DNA from: Anaerolineae bacterium
Lineage (GTDB): Bacteria > Chloroflexota > Anaerolineae > Aggregatilineales > Phototrophicaceae
NCBI GenBank assembly: GCA_017303635.1
Contig: JAFLCG010000001.1
Coordinates: 744,001 to 808,000 of the forward strand
Direction of reading: 5' to 3'
DNA: 64,000 nucleotides
Shown here: one piece after another, positions 25,579 to 33,956 of the stretch
Layout of the letters: each line of letters opens with the position of its first letter
Position numbering within the stretch: position 1 is the first letter of the stretch
Notes under the pieces: generated by a model
Seen by the model: the letters and a program-made list of their open reading frames with translations, nothing else
Told to the model about the DNA's origin: nothing
Database searches by the model: none
Translations under genes and position numbers: made by a program

Positions 25579-26394
25579 ATGAGGCGTCCCCACACGGCTG
25601 GCCTGATCGTACTGGCTTTGAGCGTCCTCTTTGGCGTTTCGTTGGTGTTTTCTAGTGATCCGGGTCTGGCGACCGAGGTACGGGTGGGGGCACGACATCA
25701 AGCACAACTGGCATATACTCTGATCAATGCCGATAAAGGTTCGTTGTTTGTCGGTGATGTTTATCTGCTGGACGCGCTCACCGGGCAATCTACCCAACTT
25801 ACGCGGGGTGGCTCGACGACGGCTGACCGCTGGTTGTGGGGTGCGGAGGCGCTGCTGGTGAGTGAGCGCACGCGTGGCAGCGAGATCAACATGTTTGGTT
25901 TACAACTCAATACAGGCGAGTTATTCCGCATTGACCCGCGTTTGCAGGGTTCGCTTGAGGAGCCAATCGAGTCCGGGGCGGATGTGCGCTCACCTGATGG
26001 ACGCTGGCTGCTGAGTGGGGTTCTGGATTCCGAATCCCAGGCGATTGTCTACAATGTCCTTCAGATCACGCCAGATGGAGCCGAGCGCCTGCAAACCACC
26101 CGTGGCGAAAGCTTTCCTGTGCCGGTCTGGCTGCCGGATAGCAGTGGCCTGCTGTATTGGTCAGAGCCGGGGAGCCTGTGCCTCTTGAACATCGCCGCAG
26201 GCAGCCGAGATTGCCGCGAGGCGGTCTACGGCAGCCTCTCAAACGTGGTGGTTGACCCCTTGATTGCTTACGTCACCGAGGCAGAAGGTGGGTATCAATT
26301 GTGCATCGCTCCGGTAGTCGATCAAACCTTTGGCGATACCAGTTGCCCGGTGACGCATACCGACCCAATTCTGTTCCTATTGTGGCGGCCGTAA
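25579..26394 (+). CDS. Exported beta-propeller-like (TolB-type) protein
   Basis: A 271-residue protein. An N-terminal signal anchor is at about 7-28, followed by repeating blade-like segments such as DVYLLDALTGQSTQLTRGG, RSPDGRWLLSGV and WLPDSSGLLYWSE, typical of WD40-like/TolB propellers. No catalytic motif is seen; it may bind a ligand or partner outside the membrane. AGGAGG lies 11 nt before the ATG; the alternative ATG at 25571 is out of frame and stops at once. Confidence 0.75.
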   Translation: MRRPHTAGLIVLALSVLFGVSLVFSSDPGLATEVRVGARHQAQLAYTLINADKGSLFVGDVYLLDALTGQSTQLTRGGSTTADRWLWGAEALLVSERTRGSEINMFGLQLNTGELFRIDPRLQGSLEEPIESGADVRSPDGRWLLSGVLDSESQAIVYNVLQITPDGAERLQTTRGESFPVPVWLPDSSGLLYWSEPGSLCLLNIAAGSRDCREAVYGSLSNVVVDPLIAYVTEAEGGYQLCIAPVVDQTFGDTSCPVTHTDPILFLLWRP

Positions 26395-26422
26395 GCCGAG
26401 TCATGCACCGTTCTGCCTGAAT

Positions 26423-26452
26423 CAAAAAGGCGCGGTCATTATGACCGCGCCT
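26423..26452 (-). terminator. Rho-independent terminator of rplJ-rplL
   Basis: On the minus strand an 11-bp stem (AGGCGCGGTCA / TGACCGCGCCT, 26428-26452, 3-nt loop) is followed by TTTTT at 26423-26427. It begins 24 bp after the rplL stop. Confidence 0.9.
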
Positions 26453-26475
26453 CTCGCATTTGTTGACAGACGAAG

Positions 26476-26862
26476 TTACTTGACGTCGACCTTCGCGCCA
26501 GCGGCTTCCAGCTTGCTCTTGGCATCGGCAGCGGCATCCTTGCCCACGCCTTCCAGCAGCTTGTAGGGCGCGCCTTCGACGGCGTCCTTGGCTTCCTTCA
26601 GACCCAGGCTGGTCAGGGTACGAACGACCTTAATGACTTCGATCTTCTTCGGGCCACCGTCGGCCAGGATCACATCGAATTCAGTCTGTTCTTCCTTTTC
26701 TTCGGGAGCGGCAGCAGCGGCAGCCGGGGCAGCAGCCATCATCATGGGGGCAGCGGCGGCAGCGGTGACGCCCCACTTGTCTTCCAGCATCTTCTTGAGT
26801 TCGGCGGCTTCGAGGACGGTCAGTGCGCTCAGATCGTCAACGATTTTGGCGAGATCGGCCAT
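26476..26862 (-). CDS. rplL: Ribosomal protein L7/L12
   Basis: A 128-residue ribosomal stalk protein. The N-terminal dimerisation domain (to about residue 33) starts [20 protein letters not shown], an alanine-rich hinge lies at about 33-55, and the C-terminal factor-binding domain ([35 protein letters not shown]) fits the family. GGAAG lies 7 nt before the ATG. It is expressed with rplJ after a 121-bp gap and ends at a strong terminator; rpoB does not follow. Confidence 0.98.
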   Translation of the reverse strand: MADLAKIVDDLSALTVLEAAELKKMLEDKWGVTAAAAAPMMMAAAPAAAAAAPEEKEEQTEFDVILADGGPKKIEVIKVVRTLTSLGLKEAKDAVEGAPYKLLEGVGKDAAADAKSKLEAAGAKVDVK

Positions 26863-26983
26863 TGTCGGGCTTCCTTTCGATGGGGCAAGCGCCCCGGTCA
26901 CATTCAGTTTGAGTTTGATTGCAGTGGATTCAATCCACATGGTGGACACGGATAATCGTATCCATTCTGGCGGACTATTTTCC

Positions 26984-27517
26984 CTACGCTGCTTCGTGCT
27001 TGCTGACGTAAGCCTGAAGCACCTGCGGTACGGCTGCCACAGCACTGTTGAGCACGCTGACCAGACCGGTGGCCGGTTGGACGAGCAGACCCGCCAGTTG
27101 CGCGCGCAGTTCATCAAGAGACGGCAGATTGGAGACGGTTTCCACCTGAGCAGCATTGGTCAGAATGCTGCCGGCCATCACGCCGCCCTTAATCTTCAGG
27201 ATTTCTTCGTAGTCCTTGACGGTTGCCAGCAGAGTCTTGGCGACGGTAGGGAAGTTTTCCCCGCCGACGACCACAGCCGTTGGGCCAATCAGCAGTTGTT
27301 CCGGTACGGGCCAGCCTGCTTCCTGCAGGGCGCGCATGAACAGCGTATTCTTGGTGATGACGTACTTGCCCTGCACATCGCGCAGTTTGCCACGAATGAT
27401 CTTTAACTGTGCGTCGGTCAGGCCTTTGTACTCGGTCACTACGAAGCCGGTGCTCTTGCCCAGCAGATCACCATAGTAGGCGATCAGTTCTTCTTTGCGT
27501 TCACGAGAGATTGCCAA
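26984..27517 (-). CDS. rplJ: Ribosomal protein L10
   Basis: A 177-residue protein that anchors L7/L12 dimers on the large subunit and binds its own leader RNA. The N-terminal RNA-binding part reads [20 protein letters not shown] with [13 protein letters not shown], and the C-terminal helix for L12 binding is near 150-177. The start codon is TTG (27515-27517) with a very strong AAAGGAGGA about 8 nt upstream. The preceding 180 bp hold a promoter, an L10-type leader and an attenuator. Confidence 0.97.
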   Translation of the reverse strand: MAISRERKEELIAYYGDLLGKSTGFVVTEYKGLTDAQLKIIRGKLRDVQGKYVITKNTLFMRALQEAGWPVPEQLLIGPTAVVVGGENFPTVAKTLLATVKDYEEILKIKGGVMAGSILTNAAQVETVSNLPSLDELRAQLAGLLVQPATGLVSVLNSAVAAVPQVLQAYVSKHEAA

Positions 27518-27539
27518 GCGTCGATTCCTCCTTTCCTCA

Positions 27540-27672
27540 AACGTTGCAACAAAAAGGGCGGCTCGCAGAGAACGAGGCCGCCCGAAAGTTCACAGGGAAG
27601 TGAAAGAAGGTACGCGCACTCGCCTCGGCAGGTCATTAAGTTCCCGGATGGGAACGCCTGCTGTCTGTGGCA
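27540..27672 (-). promoter_or_regulatory. L10 (rplJL) leader RNA
   Basis: On the minus strand the leader contains AGCAGGCG and, 30 nt on, CCTGCCGAGG, the pairing and kink pattern of L10-binding leaders, enclosing a CCCATCCGGG hairpin. It is followed by an attenuator stem. Binding of L10-L12 would repress the operon; this is known for the leader family and inferred here. Confidence 0.75.
27551..27583 (-). terminator. Attenuator terminator in the rplJL leader
   Basis: On the minus strand GGGCGGCCTCG pairs with CGAGCCGCCC (27556-27583, one bulge), followed by TTTTT at 27551-27555. It lies about 35 bp before the rplJ start, so it must be read through for expression. Confidence 0.75.
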
Positions 27673-27696
27673 AGCCAAATTTCTTGTTGTGCTGGC

Positions 27697-27725
27697 ATGA
27701 TAGCCGCCGGGCAGGGACGGGTCAA
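27697..27725 (-). promoter_or_regulatory. Promoter of rplJL
   Basis: TTGACC at 27720-27725, a 17-bp spacer, and TATCAT at 27697-27702, just upstream of the L10 leader. Confidence 0.75.
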
Positions 27726-27762
27726 GGGGCAAAGAACCCCTCATTCACGAAGGTTTCGTGTA

Positions 27763-28053
27763 TCACATCCCCTGTGCAAGAATATAGATCAGGCACACTA
27801 AAATAGGTACGCCGATTTCCACTGCAACCACCGTCTGCCAACGGCGAGTCATAGACCAACGGAGCGAGAAATAGATGCTGCCTGCGACGGTCAGGATAGA
27901 CAGCGGCAACCTGTAAGGCGCTCCTGCCCGGCCTGTGACTAAGCTCCATAGCAGCCAGGCGCTCACGAACCGGCTTGTTAATATCAGTCCAATGAGCCCG
28001 AAGATAACCGATACGAACCAATGCCCCCACCCATTTAGTGCGTTCTCAGTCAT
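27763..28053 (-). CDS. Small membrane protein of unknown function
   Basis: A 96-residue protein with three hydrophobic segments (about 10-37, 47-63 and 73-93) and basic loops. No family recognised. GGGGAG lies 4 nt before the ATG. Its stop is 37 bp upstream of the rplJL promoter. Confidence 0.7.
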   Translation of the reverse strand: MTENALNGWGHWFVSVIFGLIGLILTSRFVSAWLLWSLVTGRAGAPYRLPLSILTVAGSIYFSLRWSMTRRWQTVVAVEIGVPILVCLIYILAQGM

Positions 28054-28496
28054 ATTACTCCCCTTGAGTGCACTTTTTCTCTCTCATCAGCCATCGAACT
28101 GTTATTTGAGGAACGAGTTACACATAGGTCCCTGGCCAAACCGGACTCCAGCATTGTCAATGCTACGAGTTGGCTACACGCCGGCTGATACCCAAAGATT
28201 CTGGAGCAGTATTAGCTGAATCGCTGTACCGTAATTGCACTACAGGTCTCCATTTGCTAAGACCTAAGAATGCGATATTCAGTTAGCGTCACTTGAAGAA
28301 GTCAAATCTAATAATATCGCTCTTATTGTTTGTCAGCAAGTTACTCTAAGAATATTTGCGTTTTGAAAGTGATATTTGCAGTTTCTTAATGGAGGTGCAA
28401 AACATTTAAAACTAGAAGTTCGCTAAATCCCCTAAATGTGAATCACCCAAAATCCAGTACAATCAGGCGATTACAGGCTTACAGGGATGGTCTACC
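28054..28496. other. 443-bp AT-richer gene-free region
   Basis: No gene found. The composition is visibly lower in G+C than the flanks. A GGTCT/AGACC stem lies near 28240-28265 and a possible -10 box TACAAT at 28458-28463, 33 nt before the next gene. Confidence 0.5.
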
Positions 28497-29678
28497 ATGC
28501 GCGTTCGATTGATCCTGTTGATTGCCCTGCTGGCGTTGCCGTTGGCTGCTATCCGCGCACAGGACGCGGCCCCGGCTGACGAGCAAGCTCAGGCTGCGGC
28601 TATACTTCCCTATGTTGGCTTTGACCTGCTTGAACGGGGTGAGGCCGCCCTCCAGACGGATGATTTTGAAGCGGCGGCGCTGGATTTCAGCCTGTTCATT
28701 TACCTGAATCCGACGGCGGCTATCGGTTACTATGAACGCTCGCTGGCTTACGCCCAACTGGATCGTACACAGGATGCGCTGGCGGATCTGAATACGGCGA
28801 TCACTTTGCCATCGCCTTCGCTCATCTTCACTGCCTTGGCTCATGATAGCCGGGCCAGATTACACCTGAGCCTGAATAATTTGGATCAGGCACTGGCTGA
28901 TCTGGGAACCAGCATTGAGGCTGTTCCGGATCAACCTGACTCCTATTTCACCCGTGCGATTGTCTATCAGGAGACGGGTGACCTGGAGAAGGCTCTGGCC
29001 GATTGGGATCAGGTTCTGGAACTGGTCCCGGATAATGTCGCTTCATTAACTAACCGCGCCGGTGTGCTGACCGCGCTGGAACGTTACGATGATGCGATTG
29101 AAGACTACAGCCGCCTGATTGCCCTGCAACCGGATAGTGATGCGTTTTATGCCGGGCGGGCTGCTCTTTACAACGTGCAGGAGCAACCGGAATTGGCGCT
29201 TGCCGACATCAACCGTGCCATCGAATTGAATTCGCAGGATGCGGGGTACTATCTGCAGCGGGGAGCGTTCTACAGCCAACTCGACCGCCCGAGAGAGTCG
29301 GCAGCAAATTTCATGGTCTGGATTCAGGCGATCCGTCAAACGAATGATACCCGTAGCATTGACTTGATTCCGGGTTCCTCGGAATTGTTCCTGATGGCAC
29401 AGGGTGATGTCTTCACCATGACCTTCGAGGTGGTTGCCGATCAAGTGGTTAGCCTGACGGCCACCAGCCCGGAAGAAACACCAGTTGATCCATTACTGGT
29501 CGTTCTGGACCCAGATGGGGAACCCCTGACCGCTGATGATGACAGTGGTGGACGCTTTGATGCTGCTTTGAGTTTTACCGCTTTGGTGAGTGGTCGTTAT
29601 ACGGTGCTGCTCAGTCATGCGGGCGGCAACCCGAATGGCCCTGTACGGGTCAAATTGGAACTCGGTTCCGGGTCCTAA
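28497..29678 (+). CDS. Secreted TPR protein with C-terminal PPC-like domain
   Basis: A 393-residue exported protein. A signal peptide covers residues 1-21 (ending AAIRAQ). About six tetratricopeptide repeats span about 45-280 (for example SYFTRAIVYQETGDLEKALADWDQVLEL). A C-terminal beta domain at about 300-390 (VVSLTATSPEETPVDPLLVVLDP, YTVLLSHAGG) resembles bacterial pre-peptidase C-terminal domains. Likely an extracytoplasmic protein-interaction scaffold. The lipoprotein gene follows after 48 bp. Confidence 0.85.
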   Translation: MRVRLILLIALLALPLAAIRAQDAAPADEQAQAAAILPYVGFDLLERGEAALQTDDFEAAALDFSLFIYLNPTAAIGYYERSLAYAQLDRTQDALADLNTAITLPSPSLIFTALAHDSRARLHLSLNNLDQALADLGTSIEAVPDQPDSYFTRAIVYQETGDLEKALADWDQVLELVPDNVASLTNRAGVLTALERYDDAIEDYSRLIALQPDSDAFYAGRAALYNVQEQPELALADINRAIELNSQDAGYYLQRGAFYSQLDRPRESAANFMVWIQAIRQTNDTRSIDLIPGSSELFLMAQGDVFTMTFEVVADQVVSLTATSPEETPVDPLLVVLDPDGEPLTADDDSGGRFDAALSFTALVSGRYTVLLSHAGGNPNGPVRVKLELGSGS

Positions 29679-29726
29679 AGTCACGGTAAATTCGGTAGCT
29701 TATTGATCGATGAAGGAATGCGCTTT

Positions 29727-30944
29727 ATGGCTGGTCGCCTGGTTGCGTTTGGGGTAGCGATCCTATTGTGGTTGGCAGCCTGTGCGCCTGCCGGGTCCGG
29801 TGACAGTGCGGCAACTAATGCGCCGTTTATGCCTCCACCACGTGATCAGGCAACTGTGCCGGCTCCGGTCTGGCGCGAGCCCAGTGGGGTAGTCACCGTC
29901 GATAACGCGGCACAGATCGCTTATCTCGGTCGCCTGGATGCGACCACGACGGCACCGAGCAGCATTTTTGCTTTCAGCATCGCGCCGGATTCAACGCAAC
30001 TGGCTGCACTGAACAATCAGCAAATTCTGGTGTGGAACCTGCTGGATGGTCGTCTGGTCGCTGCTGGAGACCGGCAAGATGCCCTGAATATCTGCTACAG
30101 TGCAGATAAGAGCGAAATCTATACGGTGCTGCCCAATGGGACGATCAATATCTATCGCGCGGAAGTGGGCGGGGTTCAGGGCACGCTGAACGGACATCCA
30201 CTCTATAACGGACTGGCAGCCTGTGACTCCTTGAATGGACTATTGGCCCTGGCAGGGAACGATGGAGAGGTAAAGATCTGGGACCCGCTGGAGCGGACCG
30301 CCCTAGCGACCTTCCAGGCTGGTGAGACGGCGATCCAGAGTATGGTCTTTTCTGCAGATGGTTCGCGATTGGCGATTAACACGCAGGATGGGACGCTCGG
30401 GGTTTGGGACTGGCAGGCCCGCCAGCCGGTCTTCCTGCTCGAAAACCGCCCTGCAAATCGGGTCGCCCTGCGGCCTGACGGACTTCAACTGGCCACAGCC
30501 GAACCTAACCAAATCAGCCTGTGGGATGTGACCCAATCGCCTGGGCAAACGCCGATCATCTTGGCGACAGGTGCTGATGGAGCCAGCGATGTGTTCCAGT
30601 ACACGCCAGACGGGGTGTATGTATTCAACAGCGGTGGTTCGTCCGGGGCTATTTCCGCCTGGGAAGCCGCCAATGGGCGACTGTGGAATACGATGGGTAC
30701 GGCCGTAAAAGATAAACCCGCCCTGGCGATCAACCCGGCTGGTACTTTATTGGTGACTACGGTACTGGGTGGGGCGGTTAACCTGTGGGATGTGGCCTCG
30801 TTGCGAGATGCCCAAATGCGGCGGGCTGAGTTGGCGACTGGGGTTCAGGACATGCTCAACGCGGCGTGGACACCGGACGGGTTTCTGCTGCTGCTGTTCC
30901 AGGCCAGTGGTCCAGTACAGGTGTGGGGAGTGACTACCAACTGA
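29727..30944 (+). CDS. WD40-repeat lipoprotein
   Basis: A 405-residue lipoprotein. The signal peptide ends in the lipobox LAAC (cysteine near residue 21). A WD40-like propeller follows, with recognisable blades such as GNDGEVKIWDPLERTALATF, SADGSRLAINTQDGTLGVWD and NPAGTLLVTTVLGGAVNLWD. It is anchored outside the membrane and probably a binding scaffold. The start at 29727 has AAGGA 9 nt upstream; ATG 29718 is too close to it. It may be co-transcribed with the upstream TPR protein. Confidence 0.85.
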   Translation: MAGRLVAFGVAILLWLAACAPAGSGDSAATNAPFMPPPRDQATVPAPVWREPSGVVTVDNAAQIAYLGRLDATTTAPSSIFAFSIAPDSTQLAALNNQQILVWNLLDGRLVAAGDRQDALNICYSADKSEIYTVLPNGTINIYRAEVGGVQGTLNGHPLYNGLAACDSLNGLLALAGNDGEVKIWDPLERTALATFQAGETAIQSMVFSADGSRLAINTQDGTLGVWDWQARQPVFLLENRPANRVALRPDGLQLATAEPNQISLWDVTQSPGQTPIILATGADGASDVFQYTPDGVYVFNSGGSSGAISAWEAANGRLWNTMGTAVKDKPALAINPAGTLLVTTVLGGAVNLWDVASLRDAQMRRAELATGVQDMLNAAWTPDGFLLLLFQASGPVQVWGVTTN

Positions 30945-30972
30945 GGGCCGGGCAGGTGACTGCTAGCCAGTG

Positions 30973-31245
30973 CTACTTCTTCGCCGGATCCGTTTTTTGA
31001 TCCGTTGGCGTTGTGGACTCTACGAGTTCGTCTTCATCTTCCCAACTGATGATCCAGACGCAGGCTCCAGCAACCAGCACTGTGGCGGCGATGAGCGCAA
31101 TCCATTGACCGGGCAGCAGGCCCACATCGCGGGCTTCGATCAGCAGCAAAACGACCATGCCGACTGAGAGGGCGATCCAGGCGGCCAGGCGCGGATGACG
31201 ACTCATCCAGCGAATCAAGGGAATATTGGTCAATTGCTTCAGCAT
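30973..31245 (-). CDS. Small two-helix membrane protein
   Basis: A 90-residue protein with two hydrophobic segments (about 20-37 and 45-65) and an acidic then lysine-rich C-terminal tail. No family recognised. The start is uncertain by seven codons (31245 or 31266). It is convergent with the WD40 lipoprotein gene. Confidence 0.6.
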   Translation of the reverse strand: MLKQLTNIPLIRWMSRHPRLAAWIALSVGMVVLLLIEARDVGLLPGQWIALIAATVLVAGACVWIISWEDEDELVESTTPTDQKTDPAKK

Positions 31246-31439
31246 AGGTCGCTCGCTTACATTCAAGTCTACTGACGGTTGATCATACCCCAGGGTTTGT
31301 CACCGAACAATAGTAACGCCATCTTAATGCGTGCTGCATTATGATTCTCCAAAATGCGGTGCTACAATGTGAAAGATCGTCCACGCCTGAATATCGGGCG
31401 GTCTCTTCCAGATGCTACTCACGACAGGAGCCTTGCCTC

Positions 31440-32651
31440 ATGCCCCGCTGGACATCCTTCGATGCGTTTCTGACCGAGGCTCGGACCGCCGCCGATTCGG
31501 CCACGCGGCAGGCGTTGGTCAATGAATTGCTGGAAGACCGGTCGGACTGGCCCTGGGTCAATGGGCAGCAAGCCAGTTTCATTTATACCAGCGCCCAGGA
31601 ACCCTCATCGGTTGCCCTTAACCTGGATACGATCCGGGCAGATCCGCCTTTTGCGGCGTTCGAACGGCTGGCGGGCACGAACCTTTGGTATCTGACGCGC
31701 CAATTTCAGGAAGATGACATCCTGGATTATCTGCTGGCGATTGATGATCCCATGACCCCGCTGGCGCAGGAAAAAGACATCGCCGGGCGGGTGAGCAAGT
31801 ACTGGAAACCCGACCCCTCGAATTCCCTACAGATGAATGCATCTGGTCAAAGTGTTTCCGTCCTGCGGATGGATCTGGCGCGTCCGTACCTGGATTGGAC
31901 GCGGTTGGCGGAAGTGCCGCACGGTACCATCAAAGAACATCCTTATGACAGTGTTCAACTGGGCTTCAAAGGCCGCAAGCTGTGGGTCTATACCCCGCCA
32001 GGATATGAAGGCAGCGGGGAGCATTATCCACTGCTGATCTTCATGGATGGTCAGTGGGCAACCGGGCCGCTGCAACTGCCGGGGATTGCGGATGCGCTCA
32101 TCAAGCATCGGCGCGTCCGCCCGATGATTATCGCAATGGTTCAAAGCGGCGACCCGGATCAGCGCGCCCGTGAATACGCCTGCAATGACCGGCAGTATCT
32201 TTCGCTGCTGCTGGAAGTACTACCGCTGGTGCAAAGCCAGTACCGGGTGGATGCCTCCAGTTTGGGATTGGGCGGGGTGGCGCTGGGTGCGGCTGCGGCG
32301 GCCCATGCTACGTTGCAAAACCCTGCTGTGTTTAACGGTTTGACCCTGATTTCACCGCCGCTCGGTAAATCCGGCGATGGCAGCGCGCAGGTCAGCCAAC
32401 TGCCAGAGCGACTGGCGAAGGCGCGGGCATTACCGGATCGGATTTTCCAATCGGTAGGGCGCTATGAGCAAAAGGCGCGCTTCCTGAAACCAGCCCGGGC
32501 ACTGGCAACCACGCTGCAAGCCCGACACGATGCGGGCGATACGGTTTATAAGTTTGCTGAGGTGGGTAGTGGGCATGGGTTGGTCGGCTTCCGCAGCGTC
32601 TTGCCGGAAGCACTGGCCTGGGCATTCCCCGGCGAGGACCCAATTGGTTAA
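31440..32651 (+). CDS. Esterase-D/enterochelin-esterase-fold protein lacking the nucleophile
   Basis: A 403-residue two-part protein: an N-terminal beta-sandwich-like part (1-135) as in Fes, and an alpha/beta-hydrolase part from about 165 (VYTPPGYEGSGEHYPLLIFMDG). In the family the nucleophile elbow is G-x-S-x-G; here the position reads G279-V-A281-L-G283, so the serine is alanine. The C-terminal histidine survives (GSGHG, H379). By sequence it cannot use a serine nucleophile in the usual way. The start at 31440 has AGGAG 9 nt upstream. Confidence 0.8.
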   Translation: MPRWTSFDAFLTEARTAADSATRQALVNELLEDRSDWPWVNGQQASFIYTSAQEPSSVALNLDTIRADPPFAAFERLAGTNLWYLTRQFQEDDILDYLLAIDDPMTPLAQEKDIAGRVSKYWKPDPSNSLQMNASGQSVSVLRMDLARPYLDWTRLAEVPHGTIKEHPYDSVQLGFKGRKLWVYTPPGYEGSGEHYPLLIFMDGQWATGPLQLPGIADALIKHRRVRPMIIAMVQSGDPDQRAREYACNDRQYLSLLLEVLPLVQSQYRVDASSLGLGGVALGAAAAAHATLQNPAVFNGLTLISPPLGKSGDGSAQVSQLPERLAKARALPDRIFQSVGRYEQKARFLKPARALATTLQARHDAGDTVYKFAEVGSGHGLVGFRSVLPEALAWAFPGEDPIG

Positions 32652-32663
32652 GATCACTCGGTC

Positions 32664-33947
32664 TTAAGCACTACGATCAGCGATTTCGCGGGCTGCGCGC
32701 AGCCCGCTTTCTAACGCGCCATGCACCGTCTGTGGATTACTGTCATGGGCGGTGGCTTCCCCGGCGAAATAGAGCACGTTTTCCACTGGATCTGCCAGTC
32801 GCTGACGGGCAACAGCGTGACCTGGCGGCAGATGGGCATACCCCCCAAGCGCATAAGGATCGGTTCCCCACGAGACCCGTTTTGCCTGAATAAGATCTGC
32901 TTGTAAGACAGTCAGCGGGCGATTGAGCAGGTTGGCGAGTTCATTCAAGCCCAGGGCTAAGGCTTCGGATTCCTCCAGCAAATCGATATGGCGAGCGCGC
33001 TCGGCTGTCAGGTAGGCGGTGATGATGGCTGGCGCATTCGAACGGCCTTCACCGGGAGTCCACCAGCGGGCTGCCACACCAGGATGGCAGATATAGCGCA
33101 TGGCCTCTGTCCAATGCTGATTGCGGAAGTGATAGATCAACTTGGTGGCCGGTTCGGTTCGGAATGACTCAATGTCTTGTTGTTTGGATGGGGGTAGAGG
33201 CGGGTGAAACTGGATGGTTCCAGCGCGCAAGATGGCGACCGGGACTGTCACCAAGAGGCATTGTGCCGGGATGAACCCGTCATCTGTGGTGATGCCGATT
33301 TCCCCCTGCCAGTGAACGGTTCGGACGGGCGTGTTGAGCCGGATGTGCAAGCCACGACTGTACCAGTCCAAGAGGGCGGTATAGCCCTGTTCCAGCCGGA
33401 ATTCCTGTTTGCCGGCGCGATCCACTTGCATTTCATGGGCTAAATCCCAGGCGCTCAGGCCGCTGAGCGGCGCACAACAGGTCTGTGCCAGCAATACGTC
33501 GGCCATCTGTTCCAGTGATTCATCCCAACGGGCGGTTGGTGTGTGTTGAGCCAGGTAATCTCGCAAAGAGCAATCGGCCTGCGGTTGCTGCTCACCGAGC
33601 GCGGCATAGGCGGAAGCGACTTCTGCCCATCGATCACGCAGCGGCTGAGGTAATGCGGAGAGTTTATGCAGTATGGGCGGAATGAACCACTGTTGATGAC
33701 TTGCACGTTCGGCTGGCATCGCCCTCATACCGGCCTGCTTGAGCAGCGCATGAGTGATGACGTGTTCGCCATGAATGAACTCGGCCCCAAGTTCCAGTGG
33801 GATAGGGCTCAAGGTGGTATCCGTCCAGGCACGGCCACCGATGCGATCTCGTGCTTCGACAAGGACAACCTTCTTGCCTGAATCGTGCAGCGCACGACCC
33901 GCAGCTAATCCGGCTGCGCCTGCTCCAATGATGATGCAGTCGTACAT
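32664..33947 (-). CDS. Flavin monoamine oxidase-family protein
   Basis: A 427-residue FAD amine oxidase. The N-terminal dinucleotide motif GAGAAGLAAGRALHDSG is near 8-24, GGRAWT follows near 37, the ELGAEFIHG segment near 52, and the C-terminal FAD motif YFAGEATAHDSNPQTVHGA near 390-408. The family oxidises amines or acts as a desaturase; the substrate is not known. It starts 9 bp after the stop of the histidine kinase gene on the same strand and is probably co-transcribed with it. Confidence 0.9.
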   Translation of the reverse strand: MYDCIIIGAGAAGLAAGRALHDSGKKVVLVEARDRIGGRAWTDTTLSPIPLELGAEFIHGEHVITHALLKQAGMRAMPAERASHQQWFIPPILHKLSALPQPLRDRWAEVASAYAALGEQQPQADCSLRDYLAQHTPTARWDESLEQMADVLLAQTCCAPLSGLSAWDLAHEMQVDRAGKQEFRLEQGYTALLDWYSRGLHIRLNTPVRTVHWQGEIGITTDDGFIPAQCLLVTVPVAILRAGTIQFHPPLPPSKQQDIESFRTEPATKLIYHFRNQHWTEAMRYICHPGVAARWWTPGEGRSNAPAIITAYLTAERARHIDLLEESEALALGLNELANLLNRPLTVLQADLIQAKRVSWGTDPYALGGYAHLPPGHAVARQRLADPVENVLYFAGEATAHDSNPQTVHGALESGLRAAREIADRSA

Positions 33948-33956
33948 GGCCCTGCT

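Noticed and set aside
27484..27744. An 86-residue open frame across the rplJ leader
   Set aside because: The region is better explained as promoter, L10 leader and attenuator.
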